Shown: positions 1-8,460 of the stretch, piece by piece
Layout: every line of letters begins with the position of its first letter
Numbering within the stretch: the stretch's first letter is position 1
DNA from: Caulobacter sp. UNC279MFTsu5.1
GTDB taxonomy: Bacteria; Pseudomonadota; Alphaproteobacteria; Caulobacterales; Caulobacteraceae
Direction of reading: 5' to 3'
Length of the DNA: 45,218 nt
NCBI RefSeq assembly: GCF_900114015.1
Contig: NZ_FORN01000049.1
Location: 1 to 45,218, forward strand
Made by a program: the position numbers and the translations under genes
Notes under the pieces: generated by a model
Told to the model about the DNA's origin: nothing
Databases searched by the model: none
Seen by the model: only the letters and a program-made list of their open reading frames with translations

Positions 1-2
1 AT

Positions 3-440
3 CGGATGCGCAATCCCTGGGGCGGCACGACCGACGACGGCGAGCCGCCGGCCTATACCGGATGGGGCGGCGCGCAGGCCGACGCCACGCCCTACCGGCA
101 GACCTTGCGCGTCGACGGCAGAGCGTACGGGACGGGCCTGGGCGTGCTCGCCAACTCGCGGTTCGAGGTTCGGGCCGACGGTCAATTCCGTCGCTTCGTC
201 GCCGAAGTCGGAGTCGACGACTCGACGTTCGATACGGACGACGCCGTGACCTTCTCCGTCTATGGCGACGGCAAGCTCCTGGCGACGTCCAAGCCGACCC
301 GTTTCGGTCAAGCGGCGCAGCCCCTGAGCGCCAACATAGCCGGCGTGAAGATCGTCGAGCTGGTGGCGCGCGGCAATTCCGCCAAGAACAAGGCGCCCAC
401 GGTCGTCACCTGGGGCAACGCGGCGCTGCTCGGCGACTAG
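3..440 (+). CDS. C-terminal part of an NPCBM-domain protein (partial, cut by window start)
   Basis: The reading frame is open from the first bases of the window and stops at 438-440, so only the last ~145 residues are present. They form a compact beta-rich module resembling the NPCBM/NEW2 domain, a carbohydrate-binding module usually found at the C-terminus of alpha-galactosidases and other glycoside hydrolases. Typical traits are the segment around GTGLGVLANSRFEV, then RRFVAEVGVDD, then VTFSVYGDGKLLA, and the closing VELVARG. The N-terminal catalytic part lies outside the window. By inference the whole protein is an exported glycoside hydrolase. The domain call is fairly good; the enzyme class cannot be decided from this fragment. 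It converges with trxA; a repeat and a terminator lie between them. Confidence 0.7.
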   Translation, partial: RMRNPWGGTTDDGEPPAYTGWGGAQADATPYRQTLRVDGRAYGTGLGVLANSRFEVRADGQFRRFVAEVGVDDSTFDTDDAVTFSVYGDGKLLATSKPTRFGQAAQPLSANIAGVKIVELVARGNSAKNKAPTVVTWGNAALLGD

Positions 441-545
441 GGCATTTTCGAGCGAAGTGGACACCGGTTCGCGTGAAGAAAATGCGCTAAAACAAAAACC
501 TAGAGCGCCGGCCTGATGCAATCAGGTCGGGAAACGCTCTAGGGC
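441..545. repeat. Mobile intergenic palindromic repeat (RIME-like)
   Basis: Starting right after the stop codon are two consecutive hairpins. GCATTTTC at 442-449 pairs with GAAAATGC at 478-485. CTAGAGCG at 500-507 pairs with CGCTCTAG at 535-542, with an inner CCTGAT/ATCAGG stem at 512-517 and 521-526. This bipartite palindromic layout resembles the intergenic mosaic elements spread through alphaproteobacterial genomes. The copy probably acts as an mRNA 3' end for the NPCBM gene, but it lacks a clean T-run. Confidence 0.65.
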
Positions 546-599
546 GCCGGGCAAGATCAGTAGAGCGGCCGCCAGGCGACCTTAATCATCATCCCCCAA

Positions 600-640
600 A
601 CGCAGACCGCCCGCCTCGCTTGCGCGAGACGGGCGGCCGC
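600..640 (-). terminator. Terminator of the acyltransferase-tsaE-amgK-murU-addBA-trxA operon
   Basis: A 13-bp stem (607-619 with 624-636, one C.A mismatch) with a TTGC loop lies about 30 bases beyond the trxA stop codon. On the minus strand it is followed by a modestly T-rich stretch. It is the only strong hairpin between trxA and the facing NPCBM gene. Confidence 0.6.
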
Positions 641-666
641 CAATCAAACTCAAAAGCGGCGAACGC

Positions 667-1002
667 TTAGGCCGGCTGATGCACCCCGGCCTCGTTCAGC
701 CATTCCAGGATCTTGGCCTTGGGCATGGCGCCGACCTTCATCGAGGCCATCTGGCCGCCGCGGAACAGCATCATGGTCGGAATGCCGCGCACGCCGTAGC
801 GCGACGGAGTGGTGGGGCTGTCCTCGATATTGACCTTGGCCACGGTGACGTGGTCGGCCAGCTCCTCGGAGATCTGCTCCAGGGCGGGGGCGATCTGCTT
901 GCACGGGCCGCACCATTCGGCCCAGAAGTCGACCAGGACCGGCTTGTCGGCCTGCAGGACGTCCTTTTCGAAGGACTCGTCGGTCACCGTCACGGTGCTC
1001 AT
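667..1002 (-). CDS. trxA: Thioredoxin
   Basis: A 111-residue protein with the classical thioredoxin fold and active site WCGPCK, the downstream cis-proline segment GIPTMMLF and the DFWAEWC entry strand. It is a cytosolic dithiol-disulphide reductant for ribonucleotide reductase, methionine sulphoxide reductase and other partners. The ATG at 1002 has GGAG about eight bases upstream. It is the last gene of a seven-gene minus-strand operon, 117 bases after addA. The larger gap, containing a hairpin and a possible TTGACGC -35, suggests that it also has its own promoter. Confidence 0.96.
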   Translation of the reverse strand: MSTVTVTDESFEKDVLQADKPVLVDFWAEWCGPCKQIAPALEQISEELADHVTVAKVNIEDSPTTPSRYGVRGIPTMMLFRGGQMASMKVGAMPKAKILEWLNEAGVHQPA

Positions 1003-1119
1003 CGTCTGGCTCCATCTGCGCCCGGAGGGTTAGGGGCGCGCTAGAAAACTGTCGTCATCGGGGATTCGCTCCCCGTCTTGCGTCAAGATTTAGGGGGCCG
1101 GGCCCCCCTCGGCAATGAT
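1003..1119 (-). promoter_or_regulatory. addA-trxA intergenic region with possible trxA promoter
   Basis: Read on the minus strand, addA is followed by a GC-rich palindrome (GGGGGCC/GGCCCCC type, 1093-1107). Next come TTGACGC (complement of 1080-1086), a perfect -35 match to the Caulobacter housekeeping consensus, and a second hairpin (GGGGA/TCCCC around 1060-1075). No convincing -10 follows, so the promoter call is weak. One GANTC site lies at 1064-1068. Confidence 0.3.
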
Positions 1120-4100
1120 CTAGAACAGCCGGGCCAGGGCGGCGGCCATCACCTTTTCTGGAACCGCCATGAGTTTGGGACCGTCCGTCCAGACGATCGC
1201 CGCCTCGATCGGCCGATCGGGGAACACCTCGGCCAGCACGGCGGCGTAGACGGCGATCTGCGACAGATAGGCCGGATCGGCGTGCTCTATGCGGTCGGGC
1301 GAGGGGCGGTTGGTCTTGTAGTCGACCACCAGCACGCGATCCGGCGTAACCACCAGCCGGTCGACCCGGCCGGCGATCCGCAGGGCGGGCGGCAGTGTCG
1401 ACGCCCCGCCGGCCACCGAGACCTCGGCCCGCGAGCCGGGGCCGAACACCGCCGCGAACCGATCATCCTCCAGCACCCCGAAGGCGGCGGACGCCATTTC
1501 CGCACGCTGGTCGTCGGTCAGGTCGCGCTCGGCGGCCAGCAGGCGGCCGGCGGCGGCGCGGCGGGCGGCCGGCTCCAGGTCCGGGAGCAGCTGCAGCAGC
1601 CGGTGGATGATCTCGCCGCGCCGGTAGCGGCCCAGGCCGGCCACCGCCGCCAGGGGCGAGGGCGCGCTGCCCCGGGCCTCGTCCTCCAGGGTCGAGGGCG
1701 CGGCGTAGCGGGCGGCGGGCGTCTCGGGCGCGGCCGGGGCCAGGGTCCAGGCGGGGGTCGGGACGGGGGCCGGCGCGGCGCGCGGGGCCGGGGCCTCGGC
1801 CCGCATCGGGTCGGGGCCGAAGCGTCGGCGGCCGTCGTCGGAGATCTCGCGCACCCGGGGCGCGATGTCCGCGTGGGCGAAGGCGGCCTGGGCGGCGGCG
1901 TACCAGCCGCCGACGTTCTCGGCCTTGGTGCGGGCGTCGATCCGGCCGCACAGGACCAGCCGGTCGCGGGCCCGGGTCAGGGCCACGTAGTAGAGGCGCA
2001 GGGCCTCCTCGGCGTCCTTCTTCTCGCGCAGCTCGCGGGCCCGGGCCGAGGCCTCGCAGTCGTTGGCCTTGCTGGCGGACCACAGGAAGCCGCCCTCGGC
2101 CGTGCGCATCAGCGGCGAGCCGCGCGCCCCGCCTTTCATCGTCGTCTCGGGCAGGAAGACGATCGGCGCCTCCAGCCCCTTGGAGCCGTGGGCGGTCATC
2201 ACCCGCACCTCGTGGCGGGCGCCCTCCATCTCGCGCTTGACCACGATGTCCAGGCTGGCGAAGTCGGCGACCAGGGCTTCGAGGTCGCGCACCCCGCGCT
2301 GCTCGGCGGCCAGGACCTGGGCCAGGAATTCGTCCAGGGCCTCGGCGGCCTCCTCGCCCAGGCGGGTCAGCACCTTGGCGCGGTTGGAGCGCGTGGTGTC
2401 GTCCACCCGGCCCAGCAGCAGGGCGTAGAACTCGAACGGCTGCTTGCGGCGCGATTCCGTGAGCGCCCAGCGCAGCAGGGCGTGGGCGGCGGTCCACCGG
2501 GGCTGCTCGGCGGCGCGGTCGCTCAACGCCTTCCACAGCGTGGCGGGCCGGCCCCTGGCCAGGGCGTAGAGGTCGTCGTCCGACAGGCCGCAGAACGGGC
2601 TCTTGAGCAGGGCCGCCAGGGTCAGGTCGTCGTCGGGGAACAGGCAGAAGCGGCCCAGGGCCAAGAGGTCGTCGAACACGATGTGGGCCGACAGGCTCAG
2701 GCGGTCGGCCCCGGCCACCGGCACTTCACCGCGCTTAAGAGCGCGCAATATTTCCTCGAACAGCGCTTTGCGGCGGCGCACCAACACTAGGATATCGCCA
2801 TGGTGAGCTCGACGTGGCTTTCCTGTCTCCTTGTCGAGCACCTCGTCGCCTCGGGCGATCAAAGCCTTGATCTCGGCGGTGATCTTTTCGGCAAGACGAC
2901 GGTTGGCGCTCTGCTCTCCCTGAGCGTCGAGCGGCGCGTCCCAGGCCTCCCGCTCCTCACCAGGAAGTTCGCGCTCCAACGGCCAAAGATCCACGCAGCC
3001 GGCGTGAGGCAGGAAGCCCTTGTGTTGGATGACGTCCGCTGTTGGCCCCGCTACCGCCTCGCGGATCCCCGGAGCGCTCATAAGGGCGTCCACGAAGCTC
3101 AGGACATCTCGGGTCGAACGATAGGACCGGTCCAACGTGATGGCGAAATTCGGCAGGTCCACCGCCGTAATCTGGGCGACGTAGTTCTGGGTCTCGACCA
3201 GAAACTTCGCCGGATCGGCACCCTGGAACGAGTAGATCGATTGCTTTGGGTCGCCGACGATGAATAGCGTGCGAGCATTCTGAGCTTCTTGGTGTTGAGT
3301 CCGCCATCGAACCGCACCGGCCCCCGCAAAGAAGTCGGAGGTGAGGGCTCCGAGTATCTCCCATTGTTCCGGAGCGGTGTCCTGGGCTTCGTCCAGCAAG
3401 ATATGCTCGATGCCGCCGTCCAGCTTGTAGAGCACCCAAGCAGCATCGACTTTCTTCGTCAGCAGTTCCTTGGTCTTGTCGATCAGGTCGGCGAAGTCGA
3501 GCGCGCCGCGCGCGGCCTTCTCCTTGTTGTGTTCGTCGATGTAGAGGCCGGCCAGCAGCAATGCGTCGATGCTGTCTTCCGCGACGCGCGCGGCGTTCAG
3601 CCATTCACGGGCCTCTTCCAGGCGCTCCTGTTCGCCGAGCAGGCGTGCGCGCAGGTCTTCGCGCGGCTTGAATGTCGTCGTCGTGGCGTAGTGCTTCCTG
3701 GGTTCGCCCTTGTCGGTGAAGATGGCCGCCAGGGCGTCCTCGAACGCGCCTGTCGCCAGCGTCCGCCTCAGTCGCTCGGCGTGTTCGGTGTCGCGGATCT
3801 TGCCGCTCGATTCCAAAAGGCTGGCGCAGGCTTCCCAGAGGTCCGGATCCAATTCCGCCATGGCTTCGTCGGCGATGCGGCCCGCGCTGGACGGCGCCTG
3901 GAAGCCGCAGGCGTTCCAGACATCTCCAATGAAACCCGAGGGGCCGTGGTCCGCGCCCAGATACTCCCCGATCGCCCCGCGCCGGCTTTCGAAGGCGGCG
4001 AACATCGCCTCGAAGCTGGCGAAGTCGAGGGCCGTCGAGAACCGGGCATAGGCCTGGGCGAACGCATCGTCGTGGTCGGTGACATAGGCCGCCACCTGCC

Positions 4101-4599
4101 GCAGGGCGCCCTGGGCGATGGCGGCGCTGGCGCTGTCGTCCATCACCTGGAAGCCCGGCGAGACCCCGGCCTCCAGTGGAAAGCGCCGCAGCAGCTTCTC
4201 GCAGAAAGCGTGGATGGTCTGGATCTTCAGCCCGCCCGGCGTCTCCAGCGCCTTGGCGAACAGGCCCCGGGCCTTGGACAGCTCGCGGTGGTCGAAGCCG
4301 GCCGGTTCGCGGCCCTCCAGCGCGCCCAGCTGCTCGCGCAGCTTGACGTCGGGGGTGACGCACCATTCGCCCAGCCGCTCGAACAGCCGCCGCTGCATCT
4401 CGGCGGCGGCGGCCTTGGTGTAGGTGACGCACAGGATGGCCTCGGGCGCCGAGCCGGCCAGCAGCAGGCGCGCGACCCGGTCGATCAGGGTCTTGGTCTT
4501 GCCCGAGCCGGCGTTGGCCGTGACGAAGGCCGAGATGGCCGGGTCGGCGGCGACGCGCTGGGGGTCGGGTTGCAAGGTCGGGGCGTCGGACATGGTCAT
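1120..4599 (-). CDS. addA: ATP-dependent helicase/nuclease subunit AddA
   Basis: A UvrD-like SF1 helicase fused to a C-terminal RecB-type nuclease, about 1159 residues. Visible motifs are Walker A ANAGSGKT (residues ~28-35), ATP-hydrolysis motif LLDEAQD (~400), motif III GDPKQSIYSFQGADP, motif IV LDRSYRST, motif V/VI VMTAHGSKGLEAPIVFLP and LYYVALTRARDRL, then the nuclease motifs GRVDRLV, VVDYKTN (~1090) and LSQIAVYA. With AddB it resects double-strand breaks and loads RecA. The start is placed at ATG 4599 because GGGGGAGGATCTTG precedes it directly; the frame is open further upstream, but that part translates the repeat element. The middle third has much lower GC content than either side (see findings). 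Confidence 0.96.
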   Translation of the reverse strand: MTMSDAPTLQPDPQRVAADPAISAFVTANAGSGKTKTLIDRVARLLLAGSAPEAILCVTYTKAAAAEMQRRLFERLGEWCVTPDVKLREQLGALEGREPAGFDHRELSKARGLFAKALETPGGLKIQTIHAFCEKLLRRFPLEAGVSPGFQVMDDSASAAIAQGALRQVAAYVTDHDDAFAQAYARFSTALDFASFEAMFAAFESRRGAIGEYLGADHGPSGFIGDVWNACGFQAPSSAGRIADEAMAELDPDLWEACASLLESSGKIRDTEHAERLRRTLATGAFEDALAAIFTDKGEPRKHYATTTTFKPREDLRARLLGEQERLEEAREWLNAARVAEDSIDALLLAGLYIDEHNKEKAARGALDFADLIDKTKELLTKKVDAAWVLYKLDGGIEHILLDEAQDTAPEQWEILGALTSDFFAGAGAVRWRTQHQEAQNARTLFIVGDPKQSIYSFQGADPAKFLVETQNYVAQITAVDLPNFAITLDRSYRSTRDVLSFVDALMSAPGIREAVAGPTADVIQHKGFLPHAGCVDLWPLERELPGEEREAWDAPLDAQGEQSANRRLAEKITAEIKALIARGDEVLDKETGKPRRAHHGDILVLVRRRKALFEEILRALKRGEVPVAGADRLSLSAHIVFDDLLALGRFCLFPDDDLTLAALLKSPFCGLSDDDLYALARGRPATLWKALSDRAAEQPRWTAAHALLRWALTESRRKQPFEFYALLLGRVDDTTRSNRAKVLTRLGEEAAEALDEFLAQVLAAEQRGVRDLEALVADFASLDIVVKREMEGARHEVRVMTAHGSKGLEAPIVFLPETTMKGGARGSPLMRTAEGGFLWSASKANDCEASARARELREKKDAEEALRLYYVALTRARDRLVLCGRIDARTKAENVGGWYAAAQAAFAHADIAPRVREISDDGRRRFGPDPMRAEAPAPRAAPAPVPTPAWTLAPAAPETPAARYAAPSTLEDEARGSAPSPLAAVAGLGRYRRGEIIHRLLQLLPDLEPAARRAAAGRLLAAERDLTDDQRAEMASAAFGVLEDDRFAAVFGPGSRAEVSVAGGASTLPPALRIAGRVDRLVVTPDRVLVVDYKTNRPSPDRIEHADPAYLSQIAVYAAVLAEVFPDRPIEAAIVWTDGPKLMAVPEKVMAAALARLF

Positions 4600-4602
4600 C
4601 AA

Positions 4603-4716
4603 GATCCTCCCCCTCTGGGGGAGGTGTCGGCGAAGCTGACGGAGGGGGTATTGCTGAGCCGGCGGGGATGAACCCCCTCCGGCCCTCTGGGCCACCTCCC
4701 CCAGAGGGAGAGGATC
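4603..4716. repeat. Palindromic repeat element with terminal inverted repeats, between addB and addA
   Basis: The ends 4603-4626 and 4693-4716 are near-perfect inverted copies (~24 bp). Inside, CGGAGGGGGT at 4640-4649 pairs with ACCCCCTCCG at 4672-4681. The core GTCGGCGAAGCTGACGGA recurs, inverted, in the repeat at 23031-23193, so the two belong to one family. One end of the element supplies the Shine-Dalgarno sequence of addA on the minus strand. Confidence 0.75.
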
Positions 4717-4732
4717 TGCGTGAGGAGGGACC

Positions 4733-7717
4733 TCACTCCACCCCCTCCCCGTCGTCGCCGCTGGTCGACCATTCGAACACCCGCGCCAGGTGGCCGTAGT
4801 CGCCGGCGTGGTCGTGCACGAACTGCGGGGCCACCCGCGAGAGGTACGGCTGCCTCGGATTGTCGTAGCGCTCGATCAGCGTCCGCAGGCCGTTCAGCGC
4901 CTTGACCGCCGCCTCGCTCGCCTCGGCCCCGGCGGCGGCGCGCACCTCCTCGACGCCGGCCGGCCTGCGGCCGGTGACCCGCAGATAGGTCAGCTCGCCC
5001 GGCTCGCGCGGGCCGAGGTCCGGGAAGCCGCCCTCGCGCAGGATGGCGGCGGTCAGGGTCAGCTGCGGCGAGAAGCCGGTCTCGACCTGCTTCTTCGACG
5101 GCGCGGCGCCGGTCTTGTAGTCGAGGATGTGGGCCAGGCCGTCGGCGGTGGGCTCGATGCGGTCGGCCTTGGCGGTGACGGTGAACGGCCGGCCGCCGAT
5201 GTCGAAGGTCAGCTCGCCGGCCGCCTCGACCACGATCCGCTCGGCCCCGGCCCGGCGGCGGGTCTCCAGCTCGGCGACCCACAGGGCCGCCTCGCGGGCC
5301 AGGGCGCGCTCGCGGGCCAGGGCGGCGGCCGGCATGCCGGCTTTCTCCAGCTCGCCCAGATAGAGGCCGGCGAAGATCTCGGCGGCGTCGGCCGGCACGG
5401 GGCCGGGGTGCTCCAGGGCGAAGGTCTCGAACGCCGCGTGGATCGCCGTGCCGCGCGCCCGGGCCTCGACCGGCTCGTCGGGGCGGTCCAGCGGATAGAG
5501 CTTGAGGATGTCGCGGGCCCAGACGGCGTAGGGGTCGCGGGTCAGGGCCTCGACCCGGGTGACGGCCATCCGACGCGGACGGTCGGCGACCGGCGGGGTC
5601 GGGGCCGGGCGCCGGATCGGGTCGTAGGGTCCGGGGGCGTCCAGGTCGCGGGCCCAGGCCAGCACGTCGGGCCGTTCGGTCAGGGAAAGGCCGGCGCCGC
5701 GCGCCAGGGTCTTCAGCCGCCACAGCCAGCGGCTCTCGACGGCCGGCGCCCCGCCGCGGCGTTCGCTGTGGACCAGGACCACGTCGGGCGCGCAGGCGGC
5801 CTGGGCGAAGTCGTGAGCGGTCAGGCCGATGCGGCGCTCGGGCGGCGGCAGGTTGAGCTTGGCGCGCATCGGCCGCGACAGGAACGGGTCGATCGGCGCG
5901 CCGCGCGGCCAGATCCCCTCCTCCAGGCCGGCCAGGATCAGCCGGTCGGCCCGCACCATCCGCGCCTCGATGGCCCCGAAGATCCGCAGGCGCGGATGGG
6001 TGGCGCCGCCGGTGCGCAGGGTCTCCTCGTTGACCAGCCGGTCCAGCAGGTCGGCGAAGCCCTGGGCCGAGGCCGGCGGCAGGGCGACCCCGTCGGTGAT
6101 CAGCGACGACAGCAGGCCCGCCAGACTCTCGCCGGCCGAACCGGCCCACAGGTCGGTCGGGTCGGCCAGGGCCTCCAGCGCCTCGACCAGGGCCCGGGCG
6201 GCGGCGGCCGGCTGCCCGGCTTTCGGATTGGCGACATAGGGCCTGGCGACGCGGTGGGCGGCGGCCAGTACGCGCTCGACCAGGGCCTTGGCGTCGGGAT
6301 GTTTCTCCAACCGCTCCAGAAGCTTGGCGGCGTCGCGCGGGGCCGGGCCGCGTAGGCCGTAGCGCTCCAGGTCGCGCGCGGCCTGGGCGTCGGCGCGCAG
6401 CAGCGGATGCTTGGCCACGGCCAGCAGGCGCACGGGATCCAGCGACTCCACGGCGAGACCGGCGACATGCTGGGCCAGGATCGCCGCGGCGCTGGCGGCC
6501 AGGGGCGCGCCGGCCGAGCTGTCGGGGATCACGCCCCAGCGCGCCAGCCGGGCGTTGACCCGCCGGGCCAGCTCCTGGTCGGGCGTGACCATGGCGGCGG
6601 TCAGGCCGGGGGTCTCCAGAGCCTCGCGCAGGAGTAGGGCGCAGGCGACGGCGGCCTCCTCCTCGGTGCGGGCGTTGACCAGGGACAGGCCCTTCAGCCC
6701 TTCCTTGATCGGGTCCAGGCCCGGGGCCTCGGCTCGCAGCCGGTCGATCTGGGCCAGCCAGTCGGCGGTGGCCTCGGCGGGACGCAGAGCCTCGTTGATC
6801 AGGCGGCGGCGCCAGCGGCCCCGGCTGTCGGCCTCGGGCCACCAGGGGCGGACGTCGGCCCGCGTCACCTCGGCCCCGACCAGCAGGCGCTTCATCGCCC
6901 CCTGCGGATGCTGCTCGCCCGGCAGGCCCTCGATCTTGTCCCAGGCGTCGTCGGCCAGGCCGTCGTCGAGGCCGGGCAGCACGACCGCGCCCCGCGGCAG
7001 GCCGGCGATCACCCGCAGCAGGCGGGCGGTGGCCGGCGCCGTGCCGGTCGAGCCGGCCGCGACCAGCACGCCTTGCGGCGGGTTCGTCTCCCACTGGTCA
7101 GAAAGCGCGTTGAGCAGCCGCACCCGCCGGTCGCTGACGTCGATCAGCCCCATCTCGAGGAGGCGTTTGGGCCAGGCGGTCAGCACCGCCTTGAGGAACC
7201 GCGCCGAGACCTGCCAGTGCCGGGCCAGGTCGCCTTCCGCCAGGCCGTCCAACCGGCCGTCGTCGGTGACCACCTCCTCGATCTGACAGCTGTCGAGGAA
7301 CTCGGCCAAAGCCTTGGCCATCTCCAGGGCCTGGCCGGCCTGGGGCTGGAACGACAGCAGGTGGGCGTGATCGGCCACTAGTCGGGCCAGCTCGAACCGG
7401 CGGCGGCGCGAGGAGACGGCGGGCGGCAGGTCCAGGCTCAGCTCGCCCGGCTCGAACGGCGGCTCGCCCTCGTCCAGGTCGCCCAGCGGCCGGATCTGCG
7501 GCAGCAGCAGGGCCTTGCCGCCGCCGGCCGAAACGAAGGCGTCGGCCAGGGCGCGGGCCCCGCGCCGGGTGGGGGTCAGGACGGTGGCGGCGGGCAGGGC
7601 CTCGGGACCCAGCGGCGCCAGGGCCTCCAGCAGCCCGCGCGCCAGGTCCTCGACGAAGGGCCGGTGGGCGGGGATCGAGAACCAGCGCGGCCCCGGATGA
7701 TCGAAGGGGCCGGCCAT
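4733..7717 (-). CDS. addB: Double-strand break repair protein AddB
   Basis: About 994 residues, typical for alphaproteobacterial AddB. It has an inactivated-helicase-like N-terminal region (PATVLTPTRRGARALADAF near residues 70-85, GVLVAAGSTGTAPATARLL) and a C-terminal RecB-family nuclease with RGTAIHAAFE, ADRIEPTADG and HILDYKTGAAPSKKQ, where D and K of DYKT are catalytic. It partners AddA in exonuclease/helicase end resection. I chose the ATG at 7717 (MAGPFDHPG) because it sits two bases after the murU stop codon; an upstream in-frame start would overlap murU by ~70 bases and reads as murU shadow. The gap to addA is 133 bases and holds a palindromic repeat. Confidence 0.95.
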   Translation of the reverse strand: MAGPFDHPGPRWFSIPAHRPFVEDLARGLLEALAPLGPEALPAATVLTPTRRGARALADAFVSAGGGKALLLPQIRPLGDLDEGEPPFEPGELSLDLPPAVSSRRRRFELARLVADHAHLLSFQPQAGQALEMAKALAEFLDSCQIEEVVTDDGRLDGLAEGDLARHWQVSARFLKAVLTAWPKRLLEMGLIDVSDRRVRLLNALSDQWETNPPQGVLVAAGSTGTAPATARLLRVIAGLPRGAVVLPGLDDGLADDAWDKIEGLPGEQHPQGAMKRLLVGAEVTRADVRPWWPEADSRGRWRRRLINEALRPAEATADWLAQIDRLRAEAPGLDPIKEGLKGLSLVNARTEEEAAVACALLLREALETPGLTAAMVTPDQELARRVNARLARWGVIPDSSAGAPLAASAAAILAQHVAGLAVESLDPVRLLAVAKHPLLRADAQAARDLERYGLRGPAPRDAAKLLERLEKHPDAKALVERVLAAAHRVARPYVANPKAGQPAAAARALVEALEALADPTDLWAGSAGESLAGLLSSLITDGVALPPASAQGFADLLDRLVNEETLRTGGATHPRLRIFGAIEARMVRADRLILAGLEEGIWPRGAPIDPFLSRPMRAKLNLPPPERRIGLTAHDFAQAACAPDVVLVHSERRGGAPAVESRWLWRLKTLARGAGLSLTERPDVLAWARDLDAPGPYDPIRRPAPTPPVADRPRRMAVTRVEALTRDPYAVWARDILKLYPLDRPDEPVEARARGTAIHAAFETFALEHPGPVPADAAEIFAGLYLGELEKAGMPAAALARERALAREAALWVAELETRRRAGAERIVVEAAGELTFDIGGRPFTVTAKADRIEPTADGLAHILDYKTGAAPSKKQVETGFSPQLTLTAAILREGGFPDLGPREPGELTYLRVTGRRPAGVEEVRAAAGAEASEAAVKALNGLRTLIERYDNPRQPYLSRVAPQFVHDHAGDYGHLARVFEWSTSGDDGEGVE

Positions 7718-7719
7718 CT

Positions 7720-8460
7720 TCAGGTCCGTCCAGCCAGGCGGGCCTCGGCGACCTCCCGCGCGTCGGGATCGCCGACATGCATCCACACCCCGGACGGCGC
7801 GACGCCGTGCACGCGGCGATCGGCGGCCAGGGCCTTCCAGATCGGGGTCAGCGAGAACGGTCCGTCCGGACCGTCGGCCACGACCTGCGGCTTGCAGATG
7901 TGGACGCCGACATAGACCAGCGGCGCGGTCTCGCCGGCCGCCTTGAACCGTACCGCCCCGTCCTCGCCGAGGAACACGTCGCCGCTGTCGTGGAAGCCCA
8001 GCGACGCCTTGGTCGAGGCCAGCATCAGGCAGACGTCCATGGCCGCCGGATCCCAGGCGCGGGCCACCGCCTTGATGGCCGAGGCGTCCTCGATCCAGAC
8101 GGAGTCGATATTGGCCACCCAGATCGGGTCCTCGCCCAGCAACGGCAGGGCGTGCTTGACGCCGCCGCCGGTCTCCAGGGCCTGGGGCCGCTCGTCGGAG
8201 ATGACGATGTGCGGCAGCGGGTGGGTGGCGGCGCGGCGGACCAGATGCTGCTCCAGCCGGTCGGCGAAATAGTGGACATTGACCACGGCGGTCTCGACCC
8301 CGGCGGCGGCCAGGCGGTCCAGCATATGGTCGATCAGCGCCTTGCCGCCGACCTCGACCAGGGCCTTGGGCCGGTCGTCGGTCAGGGGCCGCATGCGGGT
8401 GCCCAGGCCGGCGGCCAGGACCATGGCGACTTTCGGGGCCTGCGAGGGCGCGACGGTCAT
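7720..8460 (-). CDS. murU: N-acetylmuramate alpha-1-phosphate uridylyltransferase
   Basis: A 246-residue nucleotidyltransferase of the sugar-phosphate NTP transferase family. The signature AAGLGTRMRPLTDDRPKAL lies at about residues 15-33, followed by GGGVKHALPLLG and WVANIDSVW. In Pseudomonas and relatives MurU makes UDP-MurNAc from MurNAc-1-phosphate in peptidoglycan recycling, bypassing the fosfomycin-sensitive MurA step. The specific call rests on its direct pairing with the amgK-type kinase: the start ATG at 8460 overlaps that gene's TGA by four bases (ATGA). On sequence alone a mannose-1-phosphate guanylyltransferase would be the alternative annotation. Confidence 0.85.
   Translation of the reverse strand: MTVAPSQAPKVAMVLAAGLGTRMRPLTDDRPKALVEVGGKALIDHMLDRLAAAGVETAVVNVHYFADRLEQHLVRRAATHPLPHIVISDERPQALETGGGVKHALPLLGEDPIWVANIDSVWIEDASAIKAVARAWDPAAMDVCLMLASTKASLGFHDSGDVFLGEDGAVRFKAAGETAPLVYVGVHICKPQVVADGPDGPFSLTPIWKALAADRRVHGVAPSGVWMHVGDPDAREVAEARLAGRT

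Noticed and set aside
4600..4695. Extension of AddA by 32 residues to an upstream start
   Set aside because: The extension translates the palindromic repeat and lacks family similarity. The ATG at 4599 has an excellent ribosome-binding site.
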